Shown: positions 25,054 through 34,734, counted from the stretch's first letter. The stretch: DNA of 53,551 nucleotides from Marinilabiliales bacterium (GCA_002869315.1 PKTD01000002.1:1-53551), one strand, 5' to 3'. Notes: generated by a model from the sequence alone, not told the origin. Program-made: numbers and translations.

Positions 25054-26421
25054 TTACGATTTAAAGCCAAAGCCAGTTTTTTGATACATCTTTTCTACTT
25101 TGCTGATTATTCCGGGAAGAGCAAATACAACAACTTTGTCGCCTTCCAAAATTTGGAAATTCCCAACCGCAATAAAGGATTCATTACCTCTTATTATACC
25201 ACCAATAACGCTACCTTCAGGAATTTTAAGCTCTCGTATTGGTTTTTTAGTGACAGGAGAATTTTTCATAGCCACCAACTCTACTATATCAGAATTTATT
25301 CCACTTAAGCATTTCTTTAAGGATGATACTTCATTTCCCATAGCATGTTTAACGATATTGCTGGCAGCAGTAAGTTTTTTATTAAGTATGGTGTCAATAC
25401 CAATATTTTGCGAAATTTCTATATAGTCGAGATTTTCGACAAGAGCAATAGTTTTCTTAACTCCAAATTTTTTGGCATGCAGGCATGTTAAAATGTTTGT
25501 TTCTGAACTATTGGTAACTGCAATAAATACATCGGTATTTTCAATGCCTTCTTCGTCCAATAATTCCACATTTCGGGCATCCCCATTTATTATTAAGGTA
25601 TCTGTTAAAATATCGGTCAGCCCATGACATCTATGTGTATCATTCTCAATAAGTTTAATGTTGTAGTCGTTTTCAAGTTCACGGCAAATAACTTTACCCA
25701 CTCTTCCTCCACCAACGACCATAATATTGCTTATTTCATATTTTTTCTTTCCTGCAAGTTTCAGTAAGTCATCAAGAGCATCTGGTTTGGAAACTACATA
25801 AACCATATCTCCTTCCTTAAAACTGCTATCACCTGTTGGTATAAATGAACTTTGGTCTCTGTTAATTGCAATTGCCCTGAAATTTAATGGACCATGTTCT
25901 TCAGCAATTTCAACAAGTGTTTTATTTGCCACTGGGGCAGAATCTTCAATTTTAATAAGGTAAACTGATAGTTTATCGTTGGATAGATTGAACATATCAT
26001 AAACCTGTGGGTTTTTAATTAGGTTTACAACCTCATGACCTGAAATATCTTCAGGAGAAATCATATAATCAATACCTAATTCCTTGTATACATTAACGTT
26101 TTCTTTTGATAAGTGTTGCAGAGTATTTACCCTGGCAATAGTGTTTTTTGCACCTAGTTTTTTGGCCAGAATAGAAGTAATAATATTTACTGTTTCATCG
26201 TGAAGAACAGAAATTACAAGGTCGGCCTTATCCACTCCGGCCTGCTTTAAAACCCCTACGGAGTTTGATTCTCCAACTATAGTTAGTAAATCGGTATGGG
26301 CCTCAACCATCTTCAAAAGTTCTTCATGAGGATCGATAATTGTAATATCGTGATTGGAATTTACTAATGCCTCTGCAATATAAAAACCTACCTCACCATC
26401 ACCAGCTATAAAAATATTCAT
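25054..26421 (-). CDS. trkA: Trk potassium uptake regulatory subunit TrkA
   Basis: 455 aa cytoplasmic gating ring subunit. Two tandem RCK modules are visible: Rossmann folds starting MNIFIAGDGEVGFYIAEAL (residue 1) and IMVVGGGRVGKVICREL (about 230), each followed by a TrkA_C domain (for example FKEGDMVYVVSKPDAL and ILEGDKVVVFALPG). They bind NAD(H)/ATP and control TrkH. It is the first gene of the trkA-trkH operon. Confidence 0.97.
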   Translation of the reverse strand: MNIFIAGDGEVGFYIAEALVNSNHDITIIDPHEELLKMVEAHTDLLTIVGESNSVGVLKQAGVDKADLVISVLHDETVNIITSILAKKLGAKNTIARVNTLQHLSKENVNVYKELGIDYMISPEDISGHEVVNLIKNPQVYDMFNLSNDKLSVYLIKIEDSAPVANKTLVEIAEEHGPLNFRAIAINRDQSSFIPTGDSSFKEGDMVYVVSKPDALDDLLKLAGKKKYEISNIMVVGGGRVGKVICRELENDYNIKLIENDTHRCHGLTDILTDTLIINGDARNVELLDEEGIENTDVFIAVTNSSETNILTCLHAKKFGVKKTIALVENLDYIEISQNIGIDTILNKKLTAASNIVKHAMGNEVSSLKKCLSGINSDIVELVAMKNSPVTKKPIRELKIPEGSVIGGIIRGNESFIAVGNFQILEGDKVVVFALPGIISKVEKMYQKTGFGFKS

Positions 26422-26520
26422 TTCAATAATTTTACGGGCTGCAAATTAAGCAACATTTTCCATTCAACTCCAGCTAAGTTAGTAATAATTTGAGGCAATT
26501 ATAAAAAGGTATTTAAAAGC

Positions 26521-27324
26521 TTATAAGCTTGTGTTCAAAACAAATTCATCCCAATCTAAGCCTGAATTAAATTTTTTTCTGAAATCTGTTAATTCCTTTG
26601 CCTTAAAAGTATGGGAAATAATTCGCTCCTTTCCATCATTGGCATCAGCCAAAATATTACCTTTTGCATCAATAAACATGCTGTCGCCATTATACAGTAA
26701 TCCCGAATTATCTTTTCCTACTCTATTTATTCCTATAACGCAGGCAAGGTTTTCAATTGCTCTGGCAACCAACAAACTACGCCATGGGTAGGATCTAACT
26801 GCAGGCCAGTTTGCAACATAAATTGCTAGGTCATACTCAAATCCAGATTTTTTGCTGTATTTGTTTTTGCTCCATACAGGAAATCTCAAATCATAACATA
26901 TCATAGGTTTAATTTTCCAGCCTTTCAACTCCACAAAAAGTTGAGAAACGCCGGCTTTTATAGATTCATGTTCGCCACCCATAGAAAACACATGTCTTTT
27001 GTCGTATCGTTCATAACTACCATCATTACGCATCCAAATTAAGGTGTTCGAATAGATGGAATTAGTATTTAAAAGAAAACTACCGCTTATACAAGTATTC
27101 AGTTTTGAAGATAAACTAGTGAGCCACTCCATGGTTTCCCCATTAATATCTTCGGCGAACTTTTCCGGTTTAACCGGAAAGCCCGTGGTAAAAGTTTCAG
27201 GAAGTATTATTAAGTCGTGATCATCAAAACTTTGATAAATCTTCTTTTCAAATGCCTCTCTATTGGCCTTGGGATTTTCCCAAATAAGATCGCTTTGAAA
27301 GGCTAGTATTTTTAAATCTTGCAT
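26521..27324 (-). CDS. Nitrilase-superfamily omega-amidase (YafV-like)
   Basis: 267 aa from the ATG at 27324 (MQDLKILAFQSDL). The longer frame from 27372 would overlap the upstream gene by 61 bp and adds a non-homologous basic stretch, so I reject it. The catalytic triad of the nitrilase fold is Glu in LPETFTTGF, Lys in YDKRHVFSMGGE and Cys in MICYDLRFPVW. The pattern matches omega-amidases that hydrolyse 2-oxoglutaramate or 2-oxosuccinamate. Its start overlaps the end of a glutamine/methionine aminotransferase gene by 13 bp; the pair forms the glutamine transaminase-omega-amidase route used in methionine salvage. Confidence 0.9.
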   Translation of the reverse strand: MQDLKILAFQSDLIWENPKANREAFEKKIYQSFDDHDLIILPETFTTGFPVKPEKFAEDINGETMEWLTSLSSKLNTCISGSFLLNTNSIYSNTLIWMRNDGSYERYDKRHVFSMGGEHESIKAGVSQLFVELKGWKIKPMICYDLRFPVWSKNKYSKKSGFEYDLAIYVANWPAVRSYPWRSLLVARAIENLACVIGINRVGKDNSGLLYNGDSMFIDAKGNILADANDGKERIISHTFKAKELTDFRKKFNSGLDWDEFVLNTSL

Positions 27325-28463
27325 AATATTTCTGCTGCTTTTAAAAGTGTTGATTCTTCTTTTGCAAAGCAAAATCTCAGGCTATGGTTTTCTTCACCGT
27401 ATTTGTAAAAAGGAGAAACAGGTACAGAAGCTATCCCATGTTCAATGGTCAATCTTTTTGCAAAATCAAGTTCTTTCTCATCACTAATATCTTTATAGTC
27501 GAGAAGTTGAAAATAGGTTCCCATGCAACTAAGGGCTTTAAAGCGCGAATTTTTAATGGCATTAACAAATACATCCCGCTTCTTTTGGAAGAAATCACCC
27601 AGATAATTATAATTTTCCGGCTTCTTAATATAGTCGGCAATTGCATGTTGTATTGGGGTATTTGCTGCAAAAACCACAAACTGATGCACTTTACGGAATT
27701 CTTTCATCAAATACTCTGGTGCCAGAGCAAAACCTGTTTTCCACCCGGTGGCATGAAATGTCTTGCCAAAAGAGCCAATAACGATGCTTCTTTTTTTCAA
27801 ATCATCAAACCTGCAAGCACTTTCATGTTGATGTTTTTCAAAAATCAAATGTTCGTAAACTTCATCACTAATTACAATTATATCAGTCCCCTTACATAAC
27901 TTTTGTATAAACTCCATGTCTTCCTTTGCTAACAAACTTCCGGTGGGGTTATGAGGACTGTTTATTATTAATAATCTTGTTTTTCCATTAACCAATGCAG
28001 CAATTTCCTCACGATTTATTTTATACTCAGGAAAAATTAACTTGGATCGTTTTACTCGACCACCATTAAGTTCAACAGCGGGTGCATAACTGTCGTATGC
28101 CGGCTCTAAAATGACGGCTTCCTCTCCTTTGTGTATAAAGGCAGATATGGCAGTAAACAATGCCTGAGTGGCTCCTGAAGTAACTGTTATTTCAGTATCA
28201 GGATTATAATATGAGTTATGGTTTTTTTCAAACATTTCAGAAATAGATTTCCTCAAAGAGATTACTCCTGGCATAGGAGCATACTGGTTAAGGCCTTCCT
28301 TCATATAATAATTAACCCTTTCGATAAGTTCTGCTGATATTGGGAAGTCTGGAAATCCCTGGGACAGATTAATTGCATTATGATCCACTGCCAAACCACT
28401 CATTACTGCAAATATTGATGTTCCGGTATTCGGAAGTTTAGAAGTTAATGATTTTATTTCCAT
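27312..28463 (-). CDS. PLP-dependent aminotransferase (methionine/glutamine transaminase, YbdL-like)
   Basis: 383 aa fold-type I class I/II aminotransferase. Visible features are LSQGFPDFPI, TSGATQALFTAI (phosphate cup), NSPHNPTGS, SDEVYEHLIF, and SFGKTFHATGWKTGF with the PLP-binding Lys in SFGKT. The YbdL/KAT-like pattern suggests transamination of 2-oxo-4-methylthiobutyrate with glutamine. The next gene downstream encodes the omega-amidase that removes the resulting 2-oxoglutaramate, which makes the reaction irreversible and supports this assignment over a generic aspartate aminotransferase. Confidence 0.92.
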   Translation of the reverse strand: MEIKSLTSKLPNTGTSIFAVMSGLAVDHNAINLSQGFPDFPISAELIERVNYYMKEGLNQYAPMPGVISLRKSISEMFEKNHNSYYNPDTEITVTSGATQALFTAISAFIHKGEEAVILEPAYDSYAPAVELNGGRVKRSKLIFPEYKINREEIAALVNGKTRLLIINSPHNPTGSLLAKEDMEFIQKLCKGTDIIVISDEVYEHLIFEKHQHESACRFDDLKKRSIVIGSFGKTFHATGWKTGFALAPEYLMKEFRKVHQFVVFAANTPIQHAIADYIKKPENYNYLGDFFQKKRDVFVNAIKNSRFKALSCMGTYFQLLDYKDISDEKELDFAKRLTIEHGIASVPVSPFYKYGEENHSLRFCFAKEESTLLKAAEILCKI

Positions 28464-28503
28464 AAATATTTCTTTTTGGCAAACTTAATTTCTTTTTGTT
28501 TTC

Positions 28504-28511
28504 TAACTTTG
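28504..28511 (+). promoter_or_regulatory. Probable -7 element of pgk
   Basis: TAACTTTG matches TAnnTTTG, 28 bp upstream of the pgk ATG at 28540. The nearest upstream TTG is 25 nt away, longer than the usual 19-20. Confidence 0.45.
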
Positions 28512-28539
28512 CCGATGCATCAGAAAAATACAAAAAATA

Positions 28540-29733
28540 ATGAAAAATATTGATAATTACGATTTTAAAAACAAAAAGGTTATTGTTCGAGTTGATTTCA
28601 ATGTGCCTTTGAACGATAACTTTGAGATTACTGACGACACTCGTATGCGAGCTGCTTTACCAACTATACAAAAAATCAGAGAAGGCGGAGGAAGCGTTAT
28701 ATTGATGTCGCATTTGGGCAGACCTAAAAATGGTCCGGAAGATAAGTTTTCTTTAAAACATCTGATAGATCATTTATCCGACCAATTGGGCACTAAAGTT
28801 TTATTTGCCGACAACTGTATTGGTGAATCTGCCAAAGAACTTTCTTCAAAACTAAATGCCGGAGATGTTTTATTATTAGAGAACCTTAGGTTTTACAAGG
28901 AAGAAACAAAAGGAGACAAAGCCTTTGCTTCAAAGCTTGCTGAACTTGCAGATGTATATGTTAATGATGCCTTTGGTACGGCTCACAGAGCACATGCTTC
29001 CACTGCAATTATTGCAGAGTTTTTTCCTGTTGAAAAACTATTTGGTTATATAATGGCAAACGAAATAGCTAATATCGATAAGGTAGTTAAAGAAGGAAAA
29101 AAACCTAAAACTGCAATACTTGGTGGTGCCAAAGTATCAGGAAAAATTGAAATTATAAATCACCTTCTGGATAAGGTTGATAATTTAATTATTGGTGGTG
29201 GAATGATGTTTACATTTATAAAAGCACTTGGTGGAAATGTTGGAGATTCACTTGTGGAAGTTGATTTAATAGATACTGCTAAGGCCGCTATGGCAAAGGC
29301 CAAAGAACTGAATGTAAATTTCTATATACCCAAGGATGCTATTATTGCAGACAAATTTGATAATGAAGCCAATACTAAAATGAGTCCTGCTGGTGAAATT
29401 CCTGATGGATGGATGGGCCTAGATATTGGGGAAGAAACAATTAGCGAGTATAAAGGTATTATTGCGAATTCTTCTACAATTCTATGGAATGGACCTATGG
29501 GAGTATTTGAAATGAGTAGTTTTGAAAAGGGCACTTCTGAAGTTGCTCACGCTTTAGCAAATGCAACAGCCAATGGAACTTTTACCTTAATAGGAGGGGG
29601 CGACTCTGTAGCCGCTATCAACAAATATAATTTGAAAGATAAGGTAAGTTATGTATCAACAGGTGGTGGTGCTATGCTTGAATATATTGAAGGTAAAGCC
29701 TTACCAGGTATAGTTGCAATTAGAGGAGAATAG
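28540..29733 (+). CDS. pgk: Phosphoglycerate kinase
   Basis: 397 aa glycolytic enzyme that converts 1,3-bisphosphoglycerate plus ADP to 3-phosphoglycerate plus ATP. Motifs: VIVRVDFNVPLND near the N-terminus, LMSHLGRPKNG, ENLRFYKEETKGD, NDAFGTAHRAHAS, the hinge region AILGGAKVSGKI, and nucleotide site WNGPMGVFE plus GGGDSVAAI. Length is normal for bacteria. Monocistronic, with a strong terminator just downstream. Confidence 0.99.
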   Translation: MKNIDNYDFKNKKVIVRVDFNVPLNDNFEITDDTRMRAALPTIQKIREGGGSVILMSHLGRPKNGPEDKFSLKHLIDHLSDQLGTKVLFADNCIGESAKELSSKLNAGDVLLLENLRFYKEETKGDKAFASKLAELADVYVNDAFGTAHRAHASTAIIAEFFPVEKLFGYIMANEIANIDKVVKEGKKPKTAILGGAKVSGKIEIINHLLDKVDNLIIGGGMMFTFIKALGGNVGDSLVEVDLIDTAKAAMAKAKELNVNFYIPKDAIIADKFDNEANTKMSPAGEIPDGWMGLDIGEETISEYKGIIANSSTILWNGPMGVFEMSSFEKGTSEVAHALANATANGTFTLIGGGDSVAAINKYNLKDKVSYVSTGGGAMLEYIEGKALPGIVAIRGE

Positions 29734-29747
29734 GTTTTCTAAAAATT

Positions 29748-29785
29748 AAAAAAGGCCATCTTACATGAAGTGAGATGGCCTTTTT
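29748..29785. terminator. Bidirectional intrinsic terminator
   Basis: AAAAAAGGCCATCTTAC, loop, GTGAGATGGCCTTTTT with runs on both sides. It lies between pgk and the convergent T9SS protein gene and serves both. Confidence 0.92.
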
Positions 29786-29802
29786 AATGCATTATATTTC
29801 TT

Positions 29803-31377
29803 TTAGTTAACTATTAATGTTCTACTATTATTTATCTTTCCATTATAAACCCTAATAATGTACATTCCTGATTTTATATCAGATATGTTTAAGCGATAAT
29901 CGGTTTGTGTAGAAGTAATATTATCTTCAATTATTATTTTACCACTTAAGTCAAGCAATTCAATAATTAAATCATGTTCAGTATTGCTGAGATTAAGAGT
30001 AGTAAAATCTTTTGCAGGATTTGGAAAGATATTACTTATAAGCGATTGCTGATCTAAATTATCTATAATAAAATCTGGTGTATCAGGCCCAATAATAACT
30101 TGAATATCGCTTAATGTAGGATTGTCTTCAGTTAAAGTAAATTGTCTTTTTTGAGTTCTTATTCCAGTTAGTTCCGGATAAATCCAGTAAGTTCCAACCG
30201 GAATATTGCTAAAGTCGAAGAAACCAGTTTCATTGGAATATTTACTTAGGTAAACATTATTATCTTCACTCATTAAGTATAAATCTACTTTTTCAACGGT
30301 TTTATTTGTAAAATTATTTTCACCATCCTCACTATACATAACATAACCATCTAAAATACCTACGCCATCTTTCAATCCTTCGTTTGGTATTAGGTAAATA
30401 TCTTTATCCCAATTTGTAGCAGTAAAATCAATTATTTGTGCATCTTCCCAATAAATTACATCTCCATAATATGTAGGCAGAAATTCATCAAAACTTGCGG
30501 ATGAATTATCAGGCTGAACTTTTACACAATATTTTCCTTCTGGTATCTGGTAAAAAATATAATATCCCAGAGTATCAAACTTAACCGTATCTACAGGAAT
30601 ATAATTTGATTTATCATCTATTATATAAAGATATGCAAGTCCCTTATCAATTGGGAAATATCCTGAAAAAGCCTGTCCTCCCATGTGGAAAAAGGACTTA
30701 TCGGATATATATATTAGGGATGTGATTGTATTACTTTCAATCTTAGAATTAACCTTTATGGTAACAGTAAACTTTACTTTATATACTCCTGGCCCTTTAT
30801 AAGTGTGAACAGGATGTTGCACATAGGAACTATCGCCATCTCCAAAATCCCATTGCCATTTTATTATACTGTCAGCAGCTGTTAAGTCTCTGAATGTAAA
30901 TTTAAATCTGTTGTCACTATTTTTTTGATAGTATCTGAATTTAGCCTGCAATTTTTCGGTATGATAAGGCATATAAATCCTGAAATTTGCAATATTGACG
31001 TTAAAAGCAGCATAGTTCAAAAATCGAAAGTGAACAATAGTGTCTATAAGGTTTCCTTTATAGTCATGCGTAGAAATTTTAAATGAACCTTTTTCCAAGT
31101 TTGTGATTATTGTGTCGGTATAATAACCCTCATTATTTGTATACAATTCACTCAAATAATTCCCAGATCTGTCGGAAATGTCACTACCAACATCCTCAAC
31201 ATAAACTGCGTGCCCCTCTACCGGATTACCATATTCTTTATTAATTACTTGTCCTGAAATAATTATTATATGAGAATCTTTACCAGCTAACAGAGTGGTA
31301 GAAATAATAATTGTTAAAACCGCCAATATGATAGGTTTCAATAATCTAAAAGAATTTATAGTATAATATTTATTCAT
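29803..31377 (-). CDS. Secreted protein with PKD domain and T9SS type A sorting domain
   Basis: 524 aa. A signal peptide or anchor lies at about 14-33 (LLKPIILAVLTIIISTTLLAG). Carboxypeptidase-regulatory-like beta-sandwich segments (GQVINKEYGNPVEGHAVYV) are followed by a PKD domain (about 155-222; WQWDFGDGDSSYVQHPVHTY) and further beta-sandwich repeats. The final 75 residues are a type A sorting domain (FPNPAKDFTTLNL and IKSGMYIIRV). It follows the anti-sigma-like gene by 3 bp and is the last gene of the sigma-factor operon, so it may be a regulated surface output or a sensed component. No enzyme motif seen. Confidence 0.85.
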   Translation of the reverse strand: MNKYYTINSFRLLKPIILAVLTIIISTTLLAGKDSHIIIISGQVINKEYGNPVEGHAVYVEDVGSDISDRSGNYLSELYTNNEGYYTDTIITNLEKGSFKISTHDYKGNLIDTIVHFRFLNYAAFNVNIANFRIYMPYHTEKLQAKFRYYQKNSDNRFKFTFRDLTAADSIIKWQWDFGDGDSSYVQHPVHTYKGPGVYKVKFTVTIKVNSKIESNTITSLIYISDKSFFHMGGQAFSGYFPIDKGLAYLYIIDDKSNYIPVDTVKFDTLGYYIFYQIPEGKYCVKVQPDNSSASFDEFLPTYYGDVIYWEDAQIIDFTATNWDKDIYLIPNEGLKDGVGILDGYVMYSEDGENNFTNKTVEKVDLYLMSEDNNVYLSKYSNETGFFDFSNIPVGTYWIYPELTGIRTQKRQFTLTEDNPTLSDIQVIIGPDTPDFIIDNLDQQSLISNIFPNPAKDFTTLNLSNTEHDLIIELLDLSGKIIIEDNITSTQTDYRLNISDIKSGMYIIRVYNGKINNSRTLIVN

Positions 31378-31380
31378 ATT

Positions 31381-32727
31381 CTAATTTACAATTTTAATGT
31401 GAAGCCCAAATCTCAATGCAAAACCAGATGTATTAATTTTATAGGATGGTTTTTCATAAAGAGATTTAAAGTAGTGCTTATAAGTTGGTTCAATAACAAA
31501 TGAATACCTTTTACCAAGTTTGTATTCAAGGCCTGCCCCAAGCCATAATTGATAGTTGAATTTCGATCGTAATGGGAGTTTATTATCCAAATCAATAATA
31601 GTAACTTCATCATTGTCTGACATTGGATTTTCCAGCCATTCTGAAACCTGAAAACCTACTGCAGGTCCACCGTAAACATACCAGTTAATATTTCCGATTT
31701 TGTTTTTGTAACCCAATAAAGCAGGTATATGGGCATATAAATATCTATTTGTAATTTCCGTAACAATAATATGTTGAACCGAATCCCAAACTTCAACAGT
31801 TTTAGTATTATAAATTGTTACCATTTCTCCGTCGATGGTATCAAAACTTACATCAATAACATCATCATAAGTGCCCATCATATCCTTACTCATATAATCT
31901 ACTTTCGCAAACCCTCGGTCTGCAGCATATGCAATATTTATACCTGAGCGAACAAACCAGTGCTTATTTATGTATTTCATGGGCTCTACCCCAAACGAGT
32001 AGGTGGGCAAAATTGAAACCGAATCCATTTTTGTTAAACTAAATTCAGGACTCATGAGTACTGAATATTCCCAGAAAGTAGTTTTCTTTTGCTTGTCTGT
32101 AAGTGTTTTTATGATTTCATCATCATTATTCAAAGGCAGATCACTTAAGTCGATTTGTTGGTCACTTAATGATACTGAACTTAATGAATTTATTACTACT
32201 GGTTTTTCTTCTTCAATAATAAAACCCTCTTTAAGTTTTATAATGTTAATATCAGAAACATCCTCCCCAACTAAGTCTGAATTTTTAATATCTGAGCCTT
32301 TTGGGATTTGTTTTTTAGGTTTATCAGATACTCTGATAATTGTCTCTTCTTTTATTACAATTGTATTATTTTCAGGTGTAGTAATTGATTCAGCATCTTC
32401 AATTTGGGCCGATTCTGATGCAGTAGTTACATTATTTTCGTCACTTACCGGGAGAATGTTTTTTTCTTCAACAAAAGTTTCTGTTAATGTTTGATTTTCT
32501 GATTTGTGTTCTTTTATTTCACTGTTTCTAAAAAAACCAAAGTAAGCAGCAGGAGATACGAATAATAAGATTGCTATAAGGGCAATATAAACATATTTAT
32601 AAGAGAATATTGAACTAGAAACCAGTTCTTTTTCAATATTTTCCCATACTTGTGGAGGAGGAGTTGCTTCATAATCAACAAACTTACTCCTTAGGATTTC
32701 ATTTATATTTTCTTTTTTATCAATCAA
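31381..32727 (-). CDS. Trans-envelope anti-sigma-like protein with C-terminal beta-barrel
   Basis: 448 aa. Residues 1-40 (EILRSKFVDYEATPPPQVWENIEKEL) are a short cytoplasmic domain typical of Bacteroidota anti-sigma-like proteins. One membrane helix follows (about 44-66, YVYIALIAILLFVSPAAYFGFF), then an acidic low-complexity periplasmic linker (about 70-215). The last 230 residues are strand-rich, with WEYSVLMSPEFSL, KHWFVRSGINIAYA, YGGPAVGF and FALRFGLHIKIVN, as in 8-10 stranded outer-membrane barrels. It overlaps the sigma factor gene by 8 bp, so it is very likely its regulator. Taken literally, the chain would touch both membranes. Confidence 0.8.
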   Translation of the reverse strand: MIDKKENINEILRSKFVDYEATPPPQVWENIEKELVSSSIFSYKYVYIALIAILLFVSPAAYFGFFRNSEIKEHKSENQTLTETFVEEKNILPVSDENNVTTASESAQIEDAESITTPENNTIVIKEETIIRVSDKPKKQIPKGSDIKNSDLVGEDVSDINIIKLKEGFIIEEEKPVVINSLSSVSLSDQQIDLSDLPLNNDDEIIKTLTDKQKKTTFWEYSVLMSPEFSLTKMDSVSILPTYSFGVEPMKYINKHWFVRSGINIAYAADRGFAKVDYMSKDMMGTYDDVIDVSFDTIDGEMVTIYNTKTVEVWDSVQHIIVTEITNRYLYAHIPALLGYKNKIGNINWYVYGGPAVGFQVSEWLENPMSDNDEVTIIDLDNKLPLRSKFNYQLWLGAGLEYKLGKRYSFVIEPTYKHYFKSLYEKPSYKINTSGFALRFGLHIKIVN

Positions 32728-33268
32728 TATTTTCTTTCGTTTTAATTTCAGCCAATCGTTTCTGAATTGCTAATCTTGCTCTTGAAAGTTGTGATTTTGA
32801 AGTGTTCTCTGAAATCCCCAATAATTCGCCTATCTCCCTATGAGTATAACCTTCTATAACATTGAGATTAAAAACTGTTCTGTATCCAGTTGGTAAATCT
32901 CTTACTATCGCCAGCAACTCATTAAATGATAATTTTTCAATAGCAGATTCATTAGTAATGTATTCTTTCTTAACATATTCGAGTTCTACTTTATAGCCTC
33001 TTTTCTTTTCTTTTTTATAATAGTTTATCGCAGTATTTACAATTGTTCTTCTTACCCATCCTTCAAAAGATCCATCACCTCTATAGTCTTTAATATGTTT
33101 AAAAACTCTTATAAAACCTTCCTGCATTATGTCGTTAGCTTCGTCGGTAGAATTAGCAAACCTAAGGCAAACGCCATACATTTTAGCAGAAATTAACTGA
33201 TAAAAAACTTTCTGAGTTTTTTTATCGTGTTTCTGTAATTTTTTTATAAAAGTCTTATCAATTTTCAT
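32720..33268 (-). CDS. ECF-family RNA polymerase sigma factor
   Basis: 182 aa sigma-70 family, extracytoplasmic function type. Region 2 is ANSTDEANDIMQEGFIRVFK through FEGWVRRTIVNTAINYYKK, and region 4 is LPTGYRTVFNLNVIEGYTHREIGELLGI followed by SENTSKSQLSRARLAIQK. No region 3 or regulatory extension. First gene of an operon with the anti-sigma-like membrane protein and the T9SS protein, translationally coupled to the former by an 8-bp overlap. Its target promoters cannot be told here. Confidence 0.95.
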   Translation of the reverse strand: MKIDKTFIKKLQKHDKKTQKVFYQLISAKMYGVCLRFANSTDEANDIMQEGFIRVFKHIKDYRGDGSFEGWVRRTIVNTAINYYKKEKKRGYKVELEYVKKEYITNESAIEKLSFNELLAIVRDLPTGYRTVFNLNVIEGYTHREIGELLGISENTSKSQLSRARLAIQKRLAEIKTKENID

Positions 33269-33439
33269 GCAGCCTAAAAAGCGGGAAAAAAGTCCTTTTT
33301 TTTACGCTTGCAAGTTAAAAAAATTAATTATACGACTTAAAATGATGACATAAAGCTGATTAATATGGTTGCATAAAATAATTGTGGTAATGTTAGATTA
33401 CACGGGGATTTAGGAAAAAAGTTACAATTGATAGAAATA

Positions 33440-34711
33440 TTAGAAACCAGTATCAAAAATATCTGTTTGGAAATCGTTATTTTTTGATTGATGATTGCAA
33501 CTGATTTTTGGAAAATGAAGTGAAAAAACACTACCTTTTCCCACAACAGACCTTAATTCGAGTTTAGCATTTAATAATTCGGCAAGCCCTTTAGAAATGG
33601 AAAGGCCTAATCCTGATCCTTCTACTTCCCTGGTGTTTTTATAATCGATTTGTCGGAAATTATCGAATATTTTGTCGAAATCATCTTTAGAAATTCCAAT
33701 GCCTGTATCCCTAACAAAGAAATATAAACTACCATCGTTAGCAGATTTATAGCCAAATTCAACTCTTCCTTCATTGGTGAATTTAATTGCATTCTCAACC
33801 AAATTTTTAAGGATTTGTTTTAAGCGCTGCCCATCAATATTGATGAAATATTCATTTGAGTTTTTTGGAACTACCTTTTTTACTTTTAAGTTTTGCTTAT
33901 TATTCTTGGCAATTATTTCTTTTGAAATTGATTCGAGAGAATTAATAAGATCATTTACATTTACCTCATTTGTTTTGAGTTTAATCTGACCTGACTTTAT
34001 TCTTGCAATATCTATAATATTTTCTATACTATTTAAGAGCGACTGGCTACTTCTGTATATGATATTTCTGTATTCATTTCTGGTTTCAGAATCGATATCA
34101 TCCATTGAAAGTAATTCAAGAAACCCCATAATATGGTTGATAGGAGTTCTTATTTCGTGAGAAATATTTGCAATAAATGCTGTTTTTAACCGATCGGACT
34201 CTTCTGCTCTTTCTTTAGCGTGAATTAACTGATTTTCAGCCTTTAACCTTTGAGTTATATCTCCAATAATTATTAGGTAAGTATCCGTTAGATTATCAGG
34301 ATTTTTTATTGGAAGACCTCTTGCCTTATATATTCTTTGAGGTCCGGGCTGATTTAATTTGGTTTCAATGTCGAAAGGAGCCTGCGATTTTATTAAAGCA
34401 GTAATCTTCTCCAATAACGAAGTTCCCCATAAGGGACTGAAACTGGAAATATTAGTTTTTATATCAAAGAAACTTGAGTCGAGGTCAAATAGGTTGAAGA
34501 AAAACGCATTTCCAAAAATTATATTTCCTGAAATATCAATGTTTATCAATGCAAGGGGAATATTATCAAGTATGGAAACATGGCCTGACGTATCCATCTG
34601 TAAAGACAGTTTGTCTTTAAGATCACGGACTTCATTTTCAAGCGACTCAATTTTGTTTTCAAGTATACTTAAATAAGATGATGACTGCTGTTTTGTTTCA
34701 TCAGTTTTCAT
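33440..34711 (-). CDS. Soluble PAS sensor histidine kinase
   Basis: 423 aa without membrane helices. A short coiled coil (about 14-38) leads into a PAS domain (about 45-157). The dimerisation domain carries the phospho-accepting His 185 in NISHEIRTPINHIMGF, and the ATPase domain shows NLVENAIKFTNEG (N box), DTGIGIS (G1) and GSGLGLSISKG (G2). There is no receiver domain and no response regulator gene beside it, so it is an orphan kinase sensing an intracellular signal. It ends 171 bp before the start of the sigma factor gene on the same strand; no terminator was seen between them. Confidence 0.93.
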   Translation of the reverse strand: MKTDETKQQSSSYLSILENKIESLENEVRDLKDKLSLQMDTSGHVSILDNIPLALINIDISGNIIFGNAFFFNLFDLDSSFFDIKTNISSFSPLWGTSLLEKITALIKSQAPFDIETKLNQPGPQRIYKARGLPIKNPDNLTDTYLIIIGDITQRLKAENQLIHAKERAEESDRLKTAFIANISHEIRTPINHIMGFLELLSMDDIDSETRNEYRNIIYRSSQSLLNSIENIIDIARIKSGQIKLKTNEVNVNDLINSLESISKEIIAKNNKQNLKVKKVVPKNSNEYFINIDGQRLKQILKNLVENAIKFTNEGRVEFGYKSANDGSLYFFVRDTGIGISKDDFDKIFDNFRQIDYKNTREVEGSGLGLSISKGLAELLNAKLELRSVVGKGSVFSLHFPKISCNHQSKNNDFQTDIFDTGF

Positions 34712-34734
34712 TATACCCTTTGCCTTGTTTAATA

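Noticed and set aside
27325-27372. 16-residue N-terminal extension of the omega-amidase
   Set aside because: It lies inside the upstream aminotransferase gene and does not resemble the family; MQDLKILAFQ is the natural start.
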